From Marinobacter flavimaris (lineage in GTDB: Bacteria; Pseudomonadota; Gammaproteobacteria; Pseudomonadales; Oleiphilaceae), in assembly GCF_002933295.1 (NCBI RefSeq), contig NZ_PSSW01000015.1, forward strand, positions 1 to 51,575: a stretch of 51,575 nucleotides of DNA, written 5' to 3'. The position numbers and the translations under genes are program-made. Numbering within the stretch: position 1 is the stretch's first letter; every line of letters begins with the position of its first letter. The notes beneath the pieces were generated by a model, which did not search any database, had not been told where the DNA came from, and saw nothing but the letters and a program-made list of their open reading frames with translations. Below are positions 26,100 to 36,123 of the stretch, piece after piece.

Positions 26100-27026
26100 A
26101 TGTGGTTTCGCAACGCCCGCGTATTCCGATTTACCAAACCCTTTGATATCTCTGCCGAAGAGCTGGAAGACAAGCTCCAGGCCGATGCCTTCAAGCCCTG
26201 CGGACCTCAGGAAACCAGCCGCCAGGGCTGGGTTCCGCCCCTGGGCAAGCATGGCGAACAGCTGGTTCACAGTGCCAACGGCTATCACCTGATTGCCCTG
26301 CGCAAGGAGGAAAAGATTCTTCCCGGCCCGGTGGTGAAAGAAGCGGTTGAGGAGAAGGCCGAAGCCATCGAGTTCGAGCAGGGCCGGAAGGTCCGGCGCA
26401 AAGAAAAGGACGAAATCAAGGAACAGGTAATGCTGGAGATGTTGCCCCAGGCCTTCTCCAAAAACCGCCGCTCCTTTGCCTACCTCGCCCCCCAGGACGG
26501 TGTTCTGGTGGTGGACGCGGGTTCCGCCAAGCAGGCGGAAGATCTGGCCTCGACTCTGCGCAAGAGCCTCGGATCGCTGCCGGTTCGTCCACCCGCGGTG
26601 GAACTGGCACCTGCTTTTACCTTTACCGGCTGGCTGAACGAATCCATCGACCTGCCCGGCAAGGTGGTTCTGGGCACTGAATGCGAACTCAAGGATCCGT
26701 CTGAAGATGGCGGCGTGGTGCGCTGCAAAGGCCTGGACCTGAAAGCCGATGAAATCCGCAACCATCTGGATGCGGGCATGCAGGTGACCAAGCTGTCCCT
26801 GACCTGGGACGACAACGTCTCCTTTGTGCTGGATGAAGAACTGGGCATCCGTCGCCTCAAGTTCGGCGAAACACTGCAGGATCAACTGGACGATGTCGAC
26901 GTGGACGACCACGCTGCCAAGTTTGATGCGGCTTTCACGCTCATGACCCTTGAGCTGTCCCGGCTGATTCCAGGGCTCCTGGAAGCGCTCGGCGGCGAAG
27001 ATCGCTCTGCGATTGTCGAAGAGTAG
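26100..27026 (+). CDS. rdgC: Recombination-associated protein RdgC
   Basis: A 308-residue ring-forming DNA-binding protein that limits RecA activity, of normal length. The opening MWFRNARVFRFTKPFDIS and internal GWVPPLG, LIALRKEEKILPGPVV and VEEKAEAIE motifs are typical. With recX, this gives two separate RecA-limiting genes in the window. Convergent with the Pat-type gene; the gap holds a perfect 11-bp inverted repeat. Confidence 0.96.
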   Translation: MWFRNARVFRFTKPFDISAEELEDKLQADAFKPCGPQETSRQGWVPPLGKHGEQLVHSANGYHLIALRKEEKILPGPVVKEAVEEKAEAIEFEQGRKVRRKEKDEIKEQVMLEMLPQAFSKNRRSFAYLAPQDGVLVVDAGSAKQAEDLASTLRKSLGSLPVRPPAVELAPAFTFTGWLNESIDLPGKVVLGTECELKDPSEDGGVVRCKGLDLKADEIRNHLDAGMQVTKLSLTWDDNVSFVLDEELGIRRLKFGETLQDQLDDVDVDDHAAKFDAAFTLMTLELSRLIPGLLEALGGEDRSAIVEE

Positions 27027-27036
27027 TGCCGTAAAT

Positions 27037-27067
27037 CCGGGTCAGATACCCGCTTTATCTGACCCGG
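27037..27067. terminator. Bidirectional hairpin between rdgC and the Pat-type gene
   Basis: Perfect 11-bp stem (CCGGGTCAGAT / ATCTGACCCGG) with a 9-nt loop, midway between two convergent genes. No U-run on either side, so intrinsic termination is uncertain, although position and stem strength fit a shared terminator. Confidence 0.6.
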
Positions 27068-27082
27068 CCTCCCTTGCGCTCT

Positions 27083-29827
27083 TCAGTGGGCACTCTTTCC
27101 CAGCCGCTCTCTCTGCCAGTCTTTTTCCGGTTCGTTCAGGACCAGCCGCAGATCCATCACTTCCTCTTCGGTATTGAACTTGATTTCAAAGCCCAGATGT
27201 TCCGCCAGCTGCAACATGGGACGATTATCCGGCAGCACATTGCCCACCATTTCCACGGTACCCCTGGCCCGACAGTAATCGATCATCTTTTGCATCAAGG
27301 CAACGCCGAGGCCTTCGCCCTTCATTTTATCGTGCACCATGACCGCGAACTCGCATTGCAGGTTATCGGCATCGGTCCAGGTGCGCACGGTTCCGAGGGT
27401 TTCCTCGCCTTCCCCGTCTTCCCTGGGCGCGTTGGCAATAAAAACCATCTCCCGGTCGTAATCGATTTGCACCATCTGGGCTACGTCTTCGCGAGAGAAA
27501 TGCTTGCGATACTGGAAGAACCGGTAACGAATGGATTCCGGCGACTGCAACTCATGGAACGCCCGGTGGGCAGGCTCATCTTCCGCCAGTACCGGTCGAA
27601 TGATGACCCGGCGCCCGGATTTGGGCAAAACAATCCATTCCTCCAGTTCCCGCGGGTAAGGCTGAATAATCGGCCGCCCCGGCTTGTCGGCCAGATTGAT
27701 GGCAATATTGACAGCCACGGCCCCCTGCTCGTTGAACAGCAAGGGCGAGATCTCAAGCCCCTTGATTTCCGGAATGTCGATAACGATCTGTGAGAGGGTG
27801 ACCAGGGTCTCGGACACCGCGCGGATATCCTCCTCCGGCTTCAGGCTGTGTTCTTTCAGCAGCTTGTACATGTAGGTACGGCGCAGAAGCTCACGGGCCA
27901 ACACCATGTTCAATGGCGGCAGTGCGATCTGACGATCGGTCATCACGTTGATCTGGGCGCCAGCTGCACCACAAACCACCAGGGGCCCAAACAATGCGTC
28001 CCGGGTAATGCCGACACTGAACTCGATCCCACCCACGTGCTGGTAGGAACGCTGAACCGCAAACCCGAGAAATCCACTTTCCGGGAAATGGCTCTTGTAT
28101 TCCTCCATCAGGTAGCGGCACGAATCCATGATGGCCGCCTCGCTGTTCAGTTTCTGGACCGTACCCTTGTAACGACGCTGGGTCGGACTCAGGTCCAGAA
28201 AAGGATGGCACGCCTGCTCATGAATGATGGTGATGTCGATGGGGCGCCGCTCAACCGCAAACACCTCCAGCACCTCTTCCATATCGTCGCAGTACATGGT
28301 TTCGATGGTGCTGATCCCGTAGTCCCGCACCAGGTCCCGCGCTTCCCGGTTCGACAGGTAATACCGACCTGCTCGAAGGGCCCTGTTGACCACACGACGG
28401 GTGTGGGTGCGGTCTGCAAAGTGGTCGGTAAAGGATTCCGGCGTTTCCGTAAGCAGCCGCTGAACCCGCTGGTGACGAACATGCTGCATGAATGCCATCA
28501 CGGCTTTTTCGGGATTGAAGAACGACGGCAGCCCGGCCCGGTAAAACTCTTCCCGAGCATCCATGACCGTACTCTGGCCGAGCCAGCAGGTGAACACATT
28601 CAGACGTGTGCCCTTGGACGCCTGCACAACCGCGTCCGCAATCTGGAGGCTGTCCTCCGTCAGACTCGGGGCATACATCACCAGAACGTTTGCCACTTCC
28701 GGATCCTTTGCCAGGATCTTGATGGCCTGGCCGTAAAGTTCCGGCGAGGCATCGTAGTTAAGGTCAATGGGGTTTTTGCGGGTCCAGTAAGGTGGCAGCA
28801 GCTCGGCCAGGTTCTCAATGCTGGAATTCGACAGCTCTGCCAGTTCACCACCAAGATCCGCCAACCGGTCCACGGCCAACACCCCGGGGCCGACCCCATT
28901 GGCCATGATCGCCAGGGTTTCGCGGCGCAAGGGACGCATCCGCGTCAATGTCTCGAGCGCATCAAACATCTGGCCAAGGCCATCCACCCGGAGCACACCT
29001 GCCCTCTGAAGCATGGCGTCGTAAATCGGATCGCTGCGTTTCAGGCCATCAGGGAGGTCGTGGGGAAACCACTCCGACTCCGGCACCCGACCGGACTTCA
29101 CCGCAATCACCGGCTTGGTGCGGGACGCCACCCGCACCGCCGACATGAAGCGGCGGGCATTGGGAATGTTTTCGATGTGCAGGAGAATCGCACGGGTCTG
29201 TGTATCCTGCGCCAGGTAGTCGATCAGGTCGTCGTGATCGATATCCATGCCATCGCCCAGGGTCAGGAAGTAGGAAAACCCCACACCACGGGCGAATGCC
29301 CAGTCGATGACCGAACTGGCGATGGTGCCGGACTGGCCAACGAAGGCAACCCGGCCAGGGATGGCGCCCATATGGGCGTAGGTAGCGTTCAGGCTGCGTG
29401 CCGGGACCATCAGGCCAATGGTGTTGGGGCCCAGAACCCGGATTCCGGTCTCCCGGGCCGCTTCACGAACGGAATACATCAGGGGCTGGCCGGTTTTACT
29501 GTGAGTACGTGACATGCCACCGGTCATAACGATCGCGGTGCGCACCCCGGCCTCCCCCAGCCGCTTGATGGTCTTGGCCACGGTATCCGGCGGCGTACAG
29601 ATGATTGCCAGGTCCGGGGAAAATTCCATTTTCGAGACTTTCTTGACGCAGGGCACCCCGTGCACGTTGTCGTAATCGTTCTGGTTAACCACCAGTAACC
29701 GGCCGGGATAACCGCCCCCCATCAGGTTCCGCAACACCATACCGCCAAGGTTGTCTGCCCGCTCCGACGCACCGATCACCGCAATGGACGCGGGATTAAA
29801 CAGGCTCTCCAGATACCGGGTGCTCAA
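27083..29827 (-). CDS. Pat/PatZ-type protein acetyltransferase (NDP-forming acyl-CoA synthetase-like + GNAT)
   Basis: A 914-residue fusion. From the N-terminus: CoA-binding domain (about 8-105, AVIGASERADNLGG), succinyl-CoA-ligase-like domain (about 150-290, FVGQSGTIASS), an ATP-grasp-like domain (about 490-700), and a GNAT acetyltransferase domain (about 740-890, with the acetyl-CoA loop MKGEGLGVALM). This is the layout of bacterial Pat/YfiQ, which acetylates lysines, classically of acetyl-CoA synthetase. The SHTG motif that holds the catalytic His in true ADP-forming synthetases is replaced here by a WFPHDLPDG stretch, so synthetase activity is doubtful. Confidence 0.88.
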   Translation of the reverse strand: MSTRYLESLFNPASIAVIGASERADNLGGMVLRNLMGGGYPGRLLVVNQNDYDNVHGVPCVKKVSKMEFSPDLAIICTPPDTVAKTIKRLGEAGVRTAIVMTGGMSRTHSKTGQPLMYSVREAARETGIRVLGPNTIGLMVPARSLNATYAHMGAIPGRVAFVGQSGTIASSVIDWAFARGVGFSYFLTLGDGMDIDHDDLIDYLAQDTQTRAILLHIENIPNARRFMSAVRVASRTKPVIAVKSGRVPESEWFPHDLPDGLKRSDPIYDAMLQRAGVLRVDGLGQMFDALETLTRMRPLRRETLAIMANGVGPGVLAVDRLADLGGELAELSNSSIENLAELLPPYWTRKNPIDLNYDASPELYGQAIKILAKDPEVANVLVMYAPSLTEDSLQIADAVVQASKGTRLNVFTCWLGQSTVMDAREEFYRAGLPSFFNPEKAVMAFMQHVRHQRVQRLLTETPESFTDHFADRTHTRRVVNRALRAGRYYLSNREARDLVRDYGISTIETMYCDDMEEVLEVFAVERRPIDITIIHEQACHPFLDLSPTQRRYKGTVQKLNSEAAIMDSCRYLMEEYKSHFPESGFLGFAVQRSYQHVGGIEFSVGITRDALFGPLVVCGAAGAQINVMTDRQIALPPLNMVLARELLRRTYMYKLLKEHSLKPEEDIRAVSETLVTLSQIVIDIPEIKGLEISPLLFNEQGAVAVNIAINLADKPGRPIIQPYPRELEEWIVLPKSGRRVIIRPVLAEDEPAHRAFHELQSPESIRYRFFQYRKHFSREDVAQMVQIDYDREMVFIANAPREDGEGEETLGTVRTWTDADNLQCEFAVMVHDKMKGEGLGVALMQKMIDYCRARGTVEMVGNVLPDNRPMLQLAEHLGFEIKFNTEEEVMDLRLVLNEPEKDWQRERLGKSAH

Positions 29828-30035
29828 GCTGACTCTCCTTTGTATGCGGCCGGCAGACCGTTGGGAAATAAATGTAATAAAACAGGTTACTTATGAGTGT
29901 AACTCTTATCTTAGGCCTTGATACCCCGATGTGAAATGACTATCGCCGTTATAAGACCAAAGAAACACGGCATCGTGCAGTTTTCCCTGATAAGCTTGAA
30001 GAAAATATAAGCATATCGAAGGCAGTCCGAGACGT

Positions 30036-30962
30036 ATGACCACGGCATTCTTTTCCCACGATGACTTCATGAAACACAACATGGGGCCGGAACATCCGGA
30101 AAGCCCTGAGCGGCTGGCGGCCATCATCAGCTACCTTGCTGATACTGGCCTGGACCAGAAGCTGGACTGGGTGCGGCCGGAAGAAATCACCCGTGATCAG
30201 CTTCTGATGGTGCATCCGGAAAAATATCTCCATCAACTGGACCTGATGCAACCGACCCGCGGCCGCGTGTTTACCGACCCGGACACGGCCATGATGCCCG
30301 ACACCCTTCGAGCCGCTCGTCTGGCAGCTGGTGCCAATATCCAGGCCGTGGATATGGTCATGAGCAGCCAGGTTACTAACGCGTTTGTGTGTGCCCGGCC
30401 GCCCGGGCACCATGCCGAGCGGGCGAAATCCATGGGGTTCTGTTTTTACAACAACGTTGCCCTGGCCGCCATGCGCGCCCTCACCTTTCATCATTTGGAG
30501 CGGGTCGCGATCATCGATTTCGACGTGCACCAGGGCAATGGCACCGTAGACATTGTCAGTGGCGACGAGCGTATCCTGATGTGCTCAAGCTTCCAGCATC
30601 CCTTCTATCCGCACTCCCACGTGCACCGGCAGGCCGACAACATCGTGAATATTCCGATTGAGGCAAACTGTTCGTCTGAAGAGTACCGGAAGCAGGTGGA
30701 GGCGGGATGGCTGAAGCGCCTGAATGAATTCAAACCGCAGTTGATCCTGATTTCGGCGGGTTTTGATGCCCACCGGCTGGATCCGATGGCAGAACTGAAT
30801 CTGGATACGGAAGATTATCGCTGGCTAACAGAAATGATTGTGAGTGTCGCCAGTGAGCACAGCAATGACCGGATCATTTCAACCCTGGAAGGCGGTTACC
30901 ACCTGCGGGCCCTGGCGGAAAGCGTCAATGCCCACCTGGAAGTTCTGGATTCGGTTTACTGA
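30036..30962 (+). CDS. Histone-deacetylase family deacylase
   Basis: A 308-residue class II-like HDAC-superfamily zinc hydrolase. The active-site pair RPPGHHA (about 121-127), the zinc ligands in DFDVHQGNGT and SAGFDAHRLDP, and the closing GGYHL are all intact. Bacterial members deacetylate acetyl-lysine or polyamines. It is next to the Pat-type acetyltransferase on the opposite strand (208-bp gap), so a link to protein acetylation is tempting but only inferred. Ends 6 bp before the motY stop on the other strand. Confidence 0.9.
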   Translation: MTTAFFSHDDFMKHNMGPEHPESPERLAAIISYLADTGLDQKLDWVRPEEITRDQLLMVHPEKYLHQLDLMQPTRGRVFTDPDTAMMPDTLRAARLAAGANIQAVDMVMSSQVTNAFVCARPPGHHAERAKSMGFCFYNNVALAAMRALTFHHLERVAIIDFDVHQGNGTVDIVSGDERILMCSSFQHPFYPHSHVHRQADNIVNIPIEANCSSEEYRKQVEAGWLKRLNEFKPQLILISAGFDAHRLDPMAELNLDTEDYRWLTEMIVSVASEHSNDRIISTLEGGYHLRALAESVNAHLEVLDSVY

Positions 30963-30968
30963 CGCCAA

Positions 30969-31898
30969 TCAGCCCCTGGGTTCGCCGCCATAGCCGTTGG
31001 CCTGTTGCAGTTCCGGGCGGTCACCGGCCCGTTGCAGGCGGATATTGGTGCGGCGGTTATCGGCGGGCCGGTTGGATACCGGGTACTGGTCGCCGTGAGC
31101 CCGAACGGTAATCATGTTTTCATCAATACCGCTCGCCTTGAGGTAGTCGGCTACTACATTGGCGCGATCTTCGGAAAGCGCACGGTTGTCGATCCGGCTT
31201 CCAATACTGTCACTATGGCCATCCACGAAAATCCGCTCGACCGTGGAATCTGCATTCACATAGGCCACGATGTTATCCAGTAGTTGCCTGTCGGCATCGG
31301 ACAATTGCGTGCTGCCGCTGGCAAAGGGCACCCTCGAGCGCTGGATCTGATCAAAGTTTACCGGCAGAAGATTGGACGTACAGCGCTGATAACGCTGGTA
31401 CTCGCCGGCGAAGTTGATGTTGGAGACCTGAACCCGCACCGGGCGGCCATCAAACCACGATTCCCTGGTTACCGTCGGGCGCATCCCGTCCAGAAGTCCA
31501 TGGGCGACCACGAACGCCTGACGGGTATCCAGCGAGACCTGACGGCGATCATCCGAGACATTGACCGTTCCCAGGGGCTTCGGCGCCACACCCGGACGCC
31601 AGGCCGGTGCCTCGACCACAAGGCTGCCGCGCCCTGGTCGCATCAATGCGGAATCAGACTCCAGGAAAAAGCTGAGACTTTCACCGGCGCGATGATTGAA
31701 CACCGCCCGACCGTAGCCGGGAACTTCGTGCACCAGCCGGCATTCAAATACCGACTCGGCGAGATACCACTGGCTGTTCTCGATTCCGGCGCCATAGCTG
31801 GCAGCCTGCGCGGTTGCCGGCAGAAGCACCACGGGCAACATGGCAACCAGCGGAGTATTCAGGAGTTGTCCGGGGCGAAATCCCATAGAGCTAGCCAT
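30969..31898 (-). CDS. motY: Sodium-type flagellar motor protein MotY
   Basis: A 309-residue exported protein. A signal peptide (about 1-33, ending ATAQA) precedes the MotY N-terminal domain (about 35-180) and a C-terminal OmpA-like peptidoglycan-binding domain (about 185-295) with FVDGHSDSIGSR and NRALSEDRANVVADYL. MotY forms the T-ring that anchors PomAB/MotAB-type stators. In Pseudomonas it sits divergent to pyrC-rnt, as here. No stator genes are in the window. Confidence 0.9.
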   Translation of the reverse strand: MASSMGFRPGQLLNTPLVAMLPVVLLPATAQAASYGAGIENSQWYLAESVFECRLVHEVPGYGRAVFNHRAGESLSFFLESDSALMRPGRGSLVVEAPAWRPGVAPKPLGTVNVSDDRRQVSLDTRQAFVVAHGLLDGMRPTVTRESWFDGRPVRVQVSNINFAGEYQRYQRCTSNLLPVNFDQIQRSRVPFASGSTQLSDADRQLLDNIVAYVNADSTVERIFVDGHSDSIGSRIDNRALSEDRANVVADYLKASGIDENMITVRAHGDQYPVSNRPADNRRTNIRLQRAGDRPELQQANGYGGEPRG

Positions 31899-31991
31899 CA
31901 GTGTCCGGAGTTAGCAGAGTCAGACTGTTTAACGGCCTGAGCCGGAAGTTCTTTAGCCACCAACCGGAAAACAATCACCCGCGCCTTCTGG

Positions 31992-31997
31992 TATAAT
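31992..31997 (+). promoter_or_regulatory. Candidate -10 element for pyrC
   Basis: A perfect TATAAT preceded by TCTGG lies 73 bp upstream of the pyrC start. No good -35 hexamer is found at 16-18 bp, so an activator or an extended -10 would be needed. Confidence 0.4.
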
Positions 31998-32069
31998 TCG
32001 CCAAATTTTTTCGGCTCCCAGAGAACCGGGCACAAGCTCGCCCCGCCAAAGGTATTTCGGACAAACGCC

Positions 32070-33101
32070 ATGACAGACAAGCTCACGCTCACACGCCCCG
32101 ACGACTGGCACCTTCACGTACGGGACGGCGACATTCTCAACGACGTGGTACCGGCTACGGCCGCCTGCTTCGGTCGCGCCATCATCATGCCCAACCTGGT
32201 ACCGCCAGTCACCACCGCAGCCGATGCCACAGCCTACCGGGAGCGGATTCTGGCGGCTGCCAATGGCACCGAGTTCGAGCCTTTGATGACGCTGTATCTG
32301 ACCGAGAGCATGACGGCGCAGACCATCCGGGATGCCAGGGCTGCCGGCGTTGTGGCTGCCAAGCTTTACCCGGCCGGAGCAACGACCAATTCCGACTCCG
32401 GCGTGAAGGATATCCGCAACATCTACCCGGTTCTGGAAGCCATGGCCAATTGTGGCATGCTGCTGCTGGTACACGGCGAGGTAACCGATGCCGATATCGA
32501 CATTTTTGACCGGGAAAAGGTATTTCTGGAGCGTGTCCTGGCACCCACTCTCGAGGCTTTCCCGAACCTGAAGGTTGTACTGGAACATATCACCACGGCC
32601 GATTCCGCAGAGTTTGTCCGGCAGCACACCGGTGACAACCTCGGTGCGACTCTGACGCCCCAGCACCTGATGTATAACCGCAACCACATGCTGGTAGGCG
32701 GCATTCGACCGCATCTCTATTGCCTGCCAATCCTGAAGCGTAACCGCCATCAACAGGCGCTCAGGGACGCGGTGGCCAGCGGCGACAAACGCTTTTTCCT
32801 GGGCACGGATTCCGCCCCTCATTCGAAGGATCGCAAAGAGGCAGCCTGCGGTTGCGCTGGCTGTTACTCGGCTTACGGCGCAATCGGCCTGTATGCGGAC
32901 ATTTTCGAAGAGCTTGGCATCCTGGATAAACTTGAAGCATTCGCCAGTTTCAACGGGCCGGATTTCTATGGCCTACCGCGGAATACCGATACCATCACCC
33001 TGATTCGTGACCCCTGGACCATGCCGGCAGAGCTGCCGCTGGCTGACGGAACCATCGTGCCCCTCAAGGCTGGTGAAACCGTTCACTGGAAACTGGCGTA
33101 A
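32070..33101 (+). CDS. pyrC: Dihydroorotase (class II)
   Basis: A 343-residue zinc amidohydrolase that closes carbamoyl-aspartate to dihydroorotate in pyrimidine synthesis. Metal ligands are in DDWHLHVRDG (HxH, about 14-16), the carboxylated Lys in AAKLYPAGATTNS, and the Asp in FLGTDSAPHS. Length and motifs are those of the E. coli-type enzyme. Followed by rnt after 44 bp, the conserved order. Confidence 0.97.
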   Translation: MTDKLTLTRPDDWHLHVRDGDILNDVVPATAACFGRAIIMPNLVPPVTTAADATAYRERILAAANGTEFEPLMTLYLTESMTAQTIRDARAAGVVAAKLYPAGATTNSDSGVKDIRNIYPVLEAMANCGMLLLVHGEVTDADIDIFDREKVFLERVLAPTLEAFPNLKVVLEHITTADSAEFVRQHTGDNLGATLTPQHLMYNRNHMLVGGIRPHLYCLPILKRNRHQQALRDAVASGDKRFFLGTDSAPHSKDRKEAACGCAGCYSAYGAIGLYADIFEELGILDKLEAFASFNGPDFYGLPRNTDTITLIRDPWTMPAELPLADGTIVPLKAGETVHWKLA

Positions 33102-33145
33102 ACCTGACTTATTCCTTCTCACACACGGCCAAGACCGGAGCTTGA

Positions 33146-33802
33146 GTGACTGACGAAAACAAACCACCGCATCCCATGTCCCGCCGCTTTCGCGGGTTTC
33201 TGCCTGTTGTAGTCGACGTGGAAACCGCTGGCTTCAATCCCGAGCGGGACGCCCTGCTGGAAGTGGCGGCAGTGATACTGACCATGGACGACGATGGCTG
33301 GGTGCGGCGCGCTGAAACCCACGTTCAGCAGATCGATCCTTTCGAAGGCGCGAATCTGGAGCAGTCCGCCCTTGATTTCACGGGTATTGATCCGTGGAAT
33401 CCGGAGCGAGAAGCGGTACCCGAGCGGGAAGGACTCAGCGAGATCTTCAGCCCCATTCGCAAGGCGGTGAAGAACCACGATTGCAAGCGAGCCGTCCTGG
33501 TGGGCCACAATGCCACCTTTGACCATAACTTCATCTTTGCAGCCGCGCTGCGGGCCGACATCCGTCGTAACCCGTTCCATCCTTTCTCAACCTTCGATAC
33601 CGCCACGCTGGCCGGCCTGGCCTATGGCCACACGGTTCTGGCCCAGGCCTGCAAACTCGCGGGCATTCCGTTCAGCAACAAGGAAGCCCATTCCGCCGCC
33701 TATGACGCGGAAAAAACCGCAGACCTGTTCTGTGGCATTGTGAATCGCTGGAAAGAACTGGGCGGCTTTCCGCCTCCGGTGATCCCCGAAGAGACCGAAT
33801 AA
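33146..33802 (+). CDS. rnt: Ribonuclease T
   Basis: A 218-residue DEDDh exonuclease that trims the 3' ends of tRNA and other stable RNAs. ExoI VDVETAGFNP, ExoII GHNATFDHNF and ExoIII HSAAYDAEKTADLF are all intact. GTG start with GGAG five bases upstream. Ends at a strong terminator. Confidence 0.97.
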   Translation: MTDENKPPHPMSRRFRGFLPVVVDVETAGFNPERDALLEVAAVILTMDDDGWVRRAETHVQQIDPFEGANLEQSALDFTGIDPWNPEREAVPEREGLSEIFSPIRKAVKNHDCKRAVLVGHNATFDHNFIFAAALRADIRRNPFHPFSTFDTATLAGLAYGHTVLAQACKLAGIPFSNKEAHSAAYDAEKTADLFCGIVNRWKELGGFPPPVIPEETE

Positions 33803-33808
33803 CCGCCA

Positions 33809-33837
33809 TAAAAAAACCCGCCGCAGCGGGTTTTTTT
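33809..33837 (+). terminator. Terminator of pyrC-rnt
   Basis: Stem AACCCGC / GCGGGTT with a CGCA loop followed by seven Ts, 7 bp after the rnt stop. The A-run on the left also makes it work for the convergent chemoreceptor gene. Confidence 0.9.
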
Positions 33838-33876
33838 CTGTGTGCCAGGCCTAAGTGTTGAAGGCACGCCTCATAC

Positions 33877-36123
33877 TCAGCTGACTTTAAAGCGGGACAG
33901 AGAATCCCTGAGCTGATGAGACAACTCCGCCAAGTCACCACTGGCTTCGGAGATCTGGACCATGGCCTGTTTGGTCTCCAAGGACTTTTCAGCAATTGTG
34001 GATACGTTGCGCGTTACTTCTTCGGCCGTGGCTGATTGCTCTTCGGAAGCCGTAGCAATCTGCTCCGCCATACCGGACATCCGGGCAACCTCTTCCACTG
34101 CCTCGCGAAGCTGCAATACTACGGTTCCTGCCCGCTCAGAAATGCCTCTGGCCTGGGTGCTGCAACGGGTAACGACCTTTGAAGCACGCTCCGACGAATT
34201 GACCAGAGTTTCGATGGAACTACTGATCTCCTCGGTCGCCTTCTGGCTGTTCTGGGCCAAGCTGCGCACCTCATCCGCGACCACCGCGAAGCCCCTGCCC
34301 TGTTCACCGGCCCGGGCCGCTTCAATAGCGGCATTCAGAGCCAGCAAGTTAGTCTGGTCGGCGATGGACTTTATCGAATCCAGAACCCTGGTGATGGATT
34401 CCATATTCTTTCGCAAGTCCTCTATGCCGGCTTCTGCTTCCTCCAGTTCCCTGGCCATAGCACGGGTGTCCTCAGCGGAGGATTCCACCTCGGTGGCGCT
34501 GCGGCTGACCGCCTCATCAGTGCGCCGGGCGGCGGCTGCCGATTCCGAGGTATTCTGGGACACCTCGCTGATGGCAGAGGACATTTCTTCAATGGCCGAC
34601 GCCACCTGCTCAGTCTGCTCTGCCTGCTGATGCACACTGTCCAGGGTCTGCGAGGTGGTACCGGACAACTGTTCAGATGCACTGGCCTGGCGCTGGGACG
34701 CTTCTTCAACCTTGAAGATCACTTCTTTCAGGTCTGACACCATCTTGAGCATGGAGCCGTATACGCCCGTGGCATTGTCACTGTCGGACGAATCAATGAC
34801 CAGGTTACCTGCAGCTACCTGTTCCGCCAGTGCCTGCAATTCGGACGGGTCTTTGCCGAGGGGTTTCATGATCCGCACTGCGGTCCAGACCGCCACGGCC
34901 GCCACAGCCAGGAGCACAATAGCAATGGCTATCGCCGCCAGCGTCCACATTTCACGCACCGGCGCCAAGGCCTCGTCTTCGCTAATCTCCGCCACCAGCG
35001 CCCAGTTCAGCCCGCCTACGGTAACTGGCCTGTGGGCGGAAAACACTGGCTCGCCACGGTAGGACGTAACCACGCCTTCACCGGAATTTCCGGCCAGGGC
35101 CTCATCCACCGATGTCGAACTAATGCGTCCATTCTCCGGGTCGGCAAAGGAAGCGACAACACTGCGGTTTTCCGGATCCAGGTAGGAGTCTGACCGCATC
35201 AGGTTATCCGGCCCCACCAGATAGGCATCCCCGGTTTCGCCCATGCCATCTCGTTCCATCATGATGTTGTTCAGGCTGTCGATGGGGAACTGGAAGGCCA
35301 GCACGGCCAGCCGCTCATCTTTTTCGGAATATATGGGGGTTGCCACAAATCCGGCGGGCGCACCGTAGGACGGTACATACCGAGTAAAATCAACAAAAGT
35401 CGGAGCAGTATCCTGTCCGTCAGACATCGCCTGACGATAAGCTGCCGCCAGGCCAGAATCCGCGTAAGGACCGTCTTTCAGGGAGGTAGCAAAATCCACC
35501 TCTTTGGCTACGGAATAGATAACATGGCCTGTATCGGCATCAATCAGATAAATATCGTAGTAGCCGAACGCCTCCTGAAACTCCTTGAACGAGGTGTGCC
35601 ACTGTTTGTGAAGCGTGTTATAAAACTGCGCGATATGGACGTCAGCCGATACCAATTCGTCTTTCTGCCCCACAGGATTCGGGTTGTCCACGATGTAACC
35701 CATCTGCAGAGCCAGGCTGTTTTTGCTGAGGGATGCAACGAAGTCCGAGGCTGAACGTCCGTTAGCACCACCATTTTGCTGCAAGGGTGGCAAAAAATTC
35801 TGCTGATAATAAGCCTCGACGTTTTCTCGTAAGGTCGACTGCTCCTCTTGTACCAGTTTTTCATAATTCTGGAATGCCAAACCAAACCCCTGGGCCGCCG
35901 TTCGGGTCCCGCGATTATTGGCCATGGCTTTCAGCTGCCGGGCAATAGTGCTGAGATAATCTTCAACACTATGCTGCTTATTGGTAGCCGCAATAGAGAG
36001 TCGTTGCAACGCCTGTTCCGTCAGGCTCTGTCGGGCAATTTCGGCGTTAAAAAATGAGATGGCAATGACGGGAAGCAGGCCAACCAGCAGCAAAGTCAGC
36101 AAAAGACGTTTCTTGAGAGTCAT
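33877..36123 (-). CDS. Methyl-accepting chemotaxis protein with periplasmic Cache-type sensor
   Basis: A 748-residue chemoreceptor. TM1 is about 7-27, a long periplasmic region (about 30-385, dCache-like) is the sensor, and TM2 about 388-415 is rich in Ala/Ile/Val. A HAMP domain follows, then the signalling hairpin with the conserved tip SIADQTNLLALNAAIEAARAG and EQGRGFAVVADEVR. No C-terminal CheR-docking pentapeptide is seen. ATG 36123 has AAGGGC upstream; the frame starts one codon earlier with TTG. The ligand is unknown. Confidence 0.93.
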   Translation of the reverse strand: MTLKKRLLLTLLLVGLLPVIAISFFNAEIARQSLTEQALQRLSIAATNKQHSVEDYLSTIARQLKAMANNRGTRTAAQGFGLAFQNYEKLVQEEQSTLRENVEAYYQQNFLPPLQQNGGANGRSASDFVASLSKNSLALQMGYIVDNPNPVGQKDELVSADVHIAQFYNTLHKQWHTSFKEFQEAFGYYDIYLIDADTGHVIYSVAKEVDFATSLKDGPYADSGLAAAYRQAMSDGQDTAPTFVDFTRYVPSYGAPAGFVATPIYSEKDERLAVLAFQFPIDSLNNIMMERDGMGETGDAYLVGPDNLMRSDSYLDPENRSVVASFADPENGRISSTSVDEALAGNSGEGVVTSYRGEPVFSAHRPVTVGGLNWALVAEISEDEALAPVREMWTLAAIAIAIVLLAVAAVAVWTAVRIMKPLGKDPSELQALAEQVAAGNLVIDSSDSDNATGVYGSMLKMVSDLKEVIFKVEEASQRQASASEQLSGTTSQTLDSVHQQAEQTEQVASAIEEMSSAISEVSQNTSESAAAARRTDEAVSRSATEVESSAEDTRAMARELEEAEAGIEDLRKNMESITRVLDSIKSIADQTNLLALNAAIEAARAGEQGRGFAVVADEVRSLAQNSQKATEEISSSIETLVNSSERASKVVTRCSTQARGISERAGTVVLQLREAVEEVARMSGMAEQIATASEEQSATAEEVTRNVSTIAEKSLETKQAMVQISEASGDLAELSHQLRDSLSRFKVS

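Noticed and set aside
27848..29512. 554-residue open frame on the plus strand opposite the Pat-type gene
   Set aside because: His/Gln/Pro-rich translation with no domain, entirely inside a well-supported gene in a GC-rich genome; a shadow frame.
29917..29923. Another CTTGATA heptamer as origin nick site
   Set aside because: Isolated in a core intergenic region with no Rep or hairpin; shows that the heptamer alone is weak evidence.
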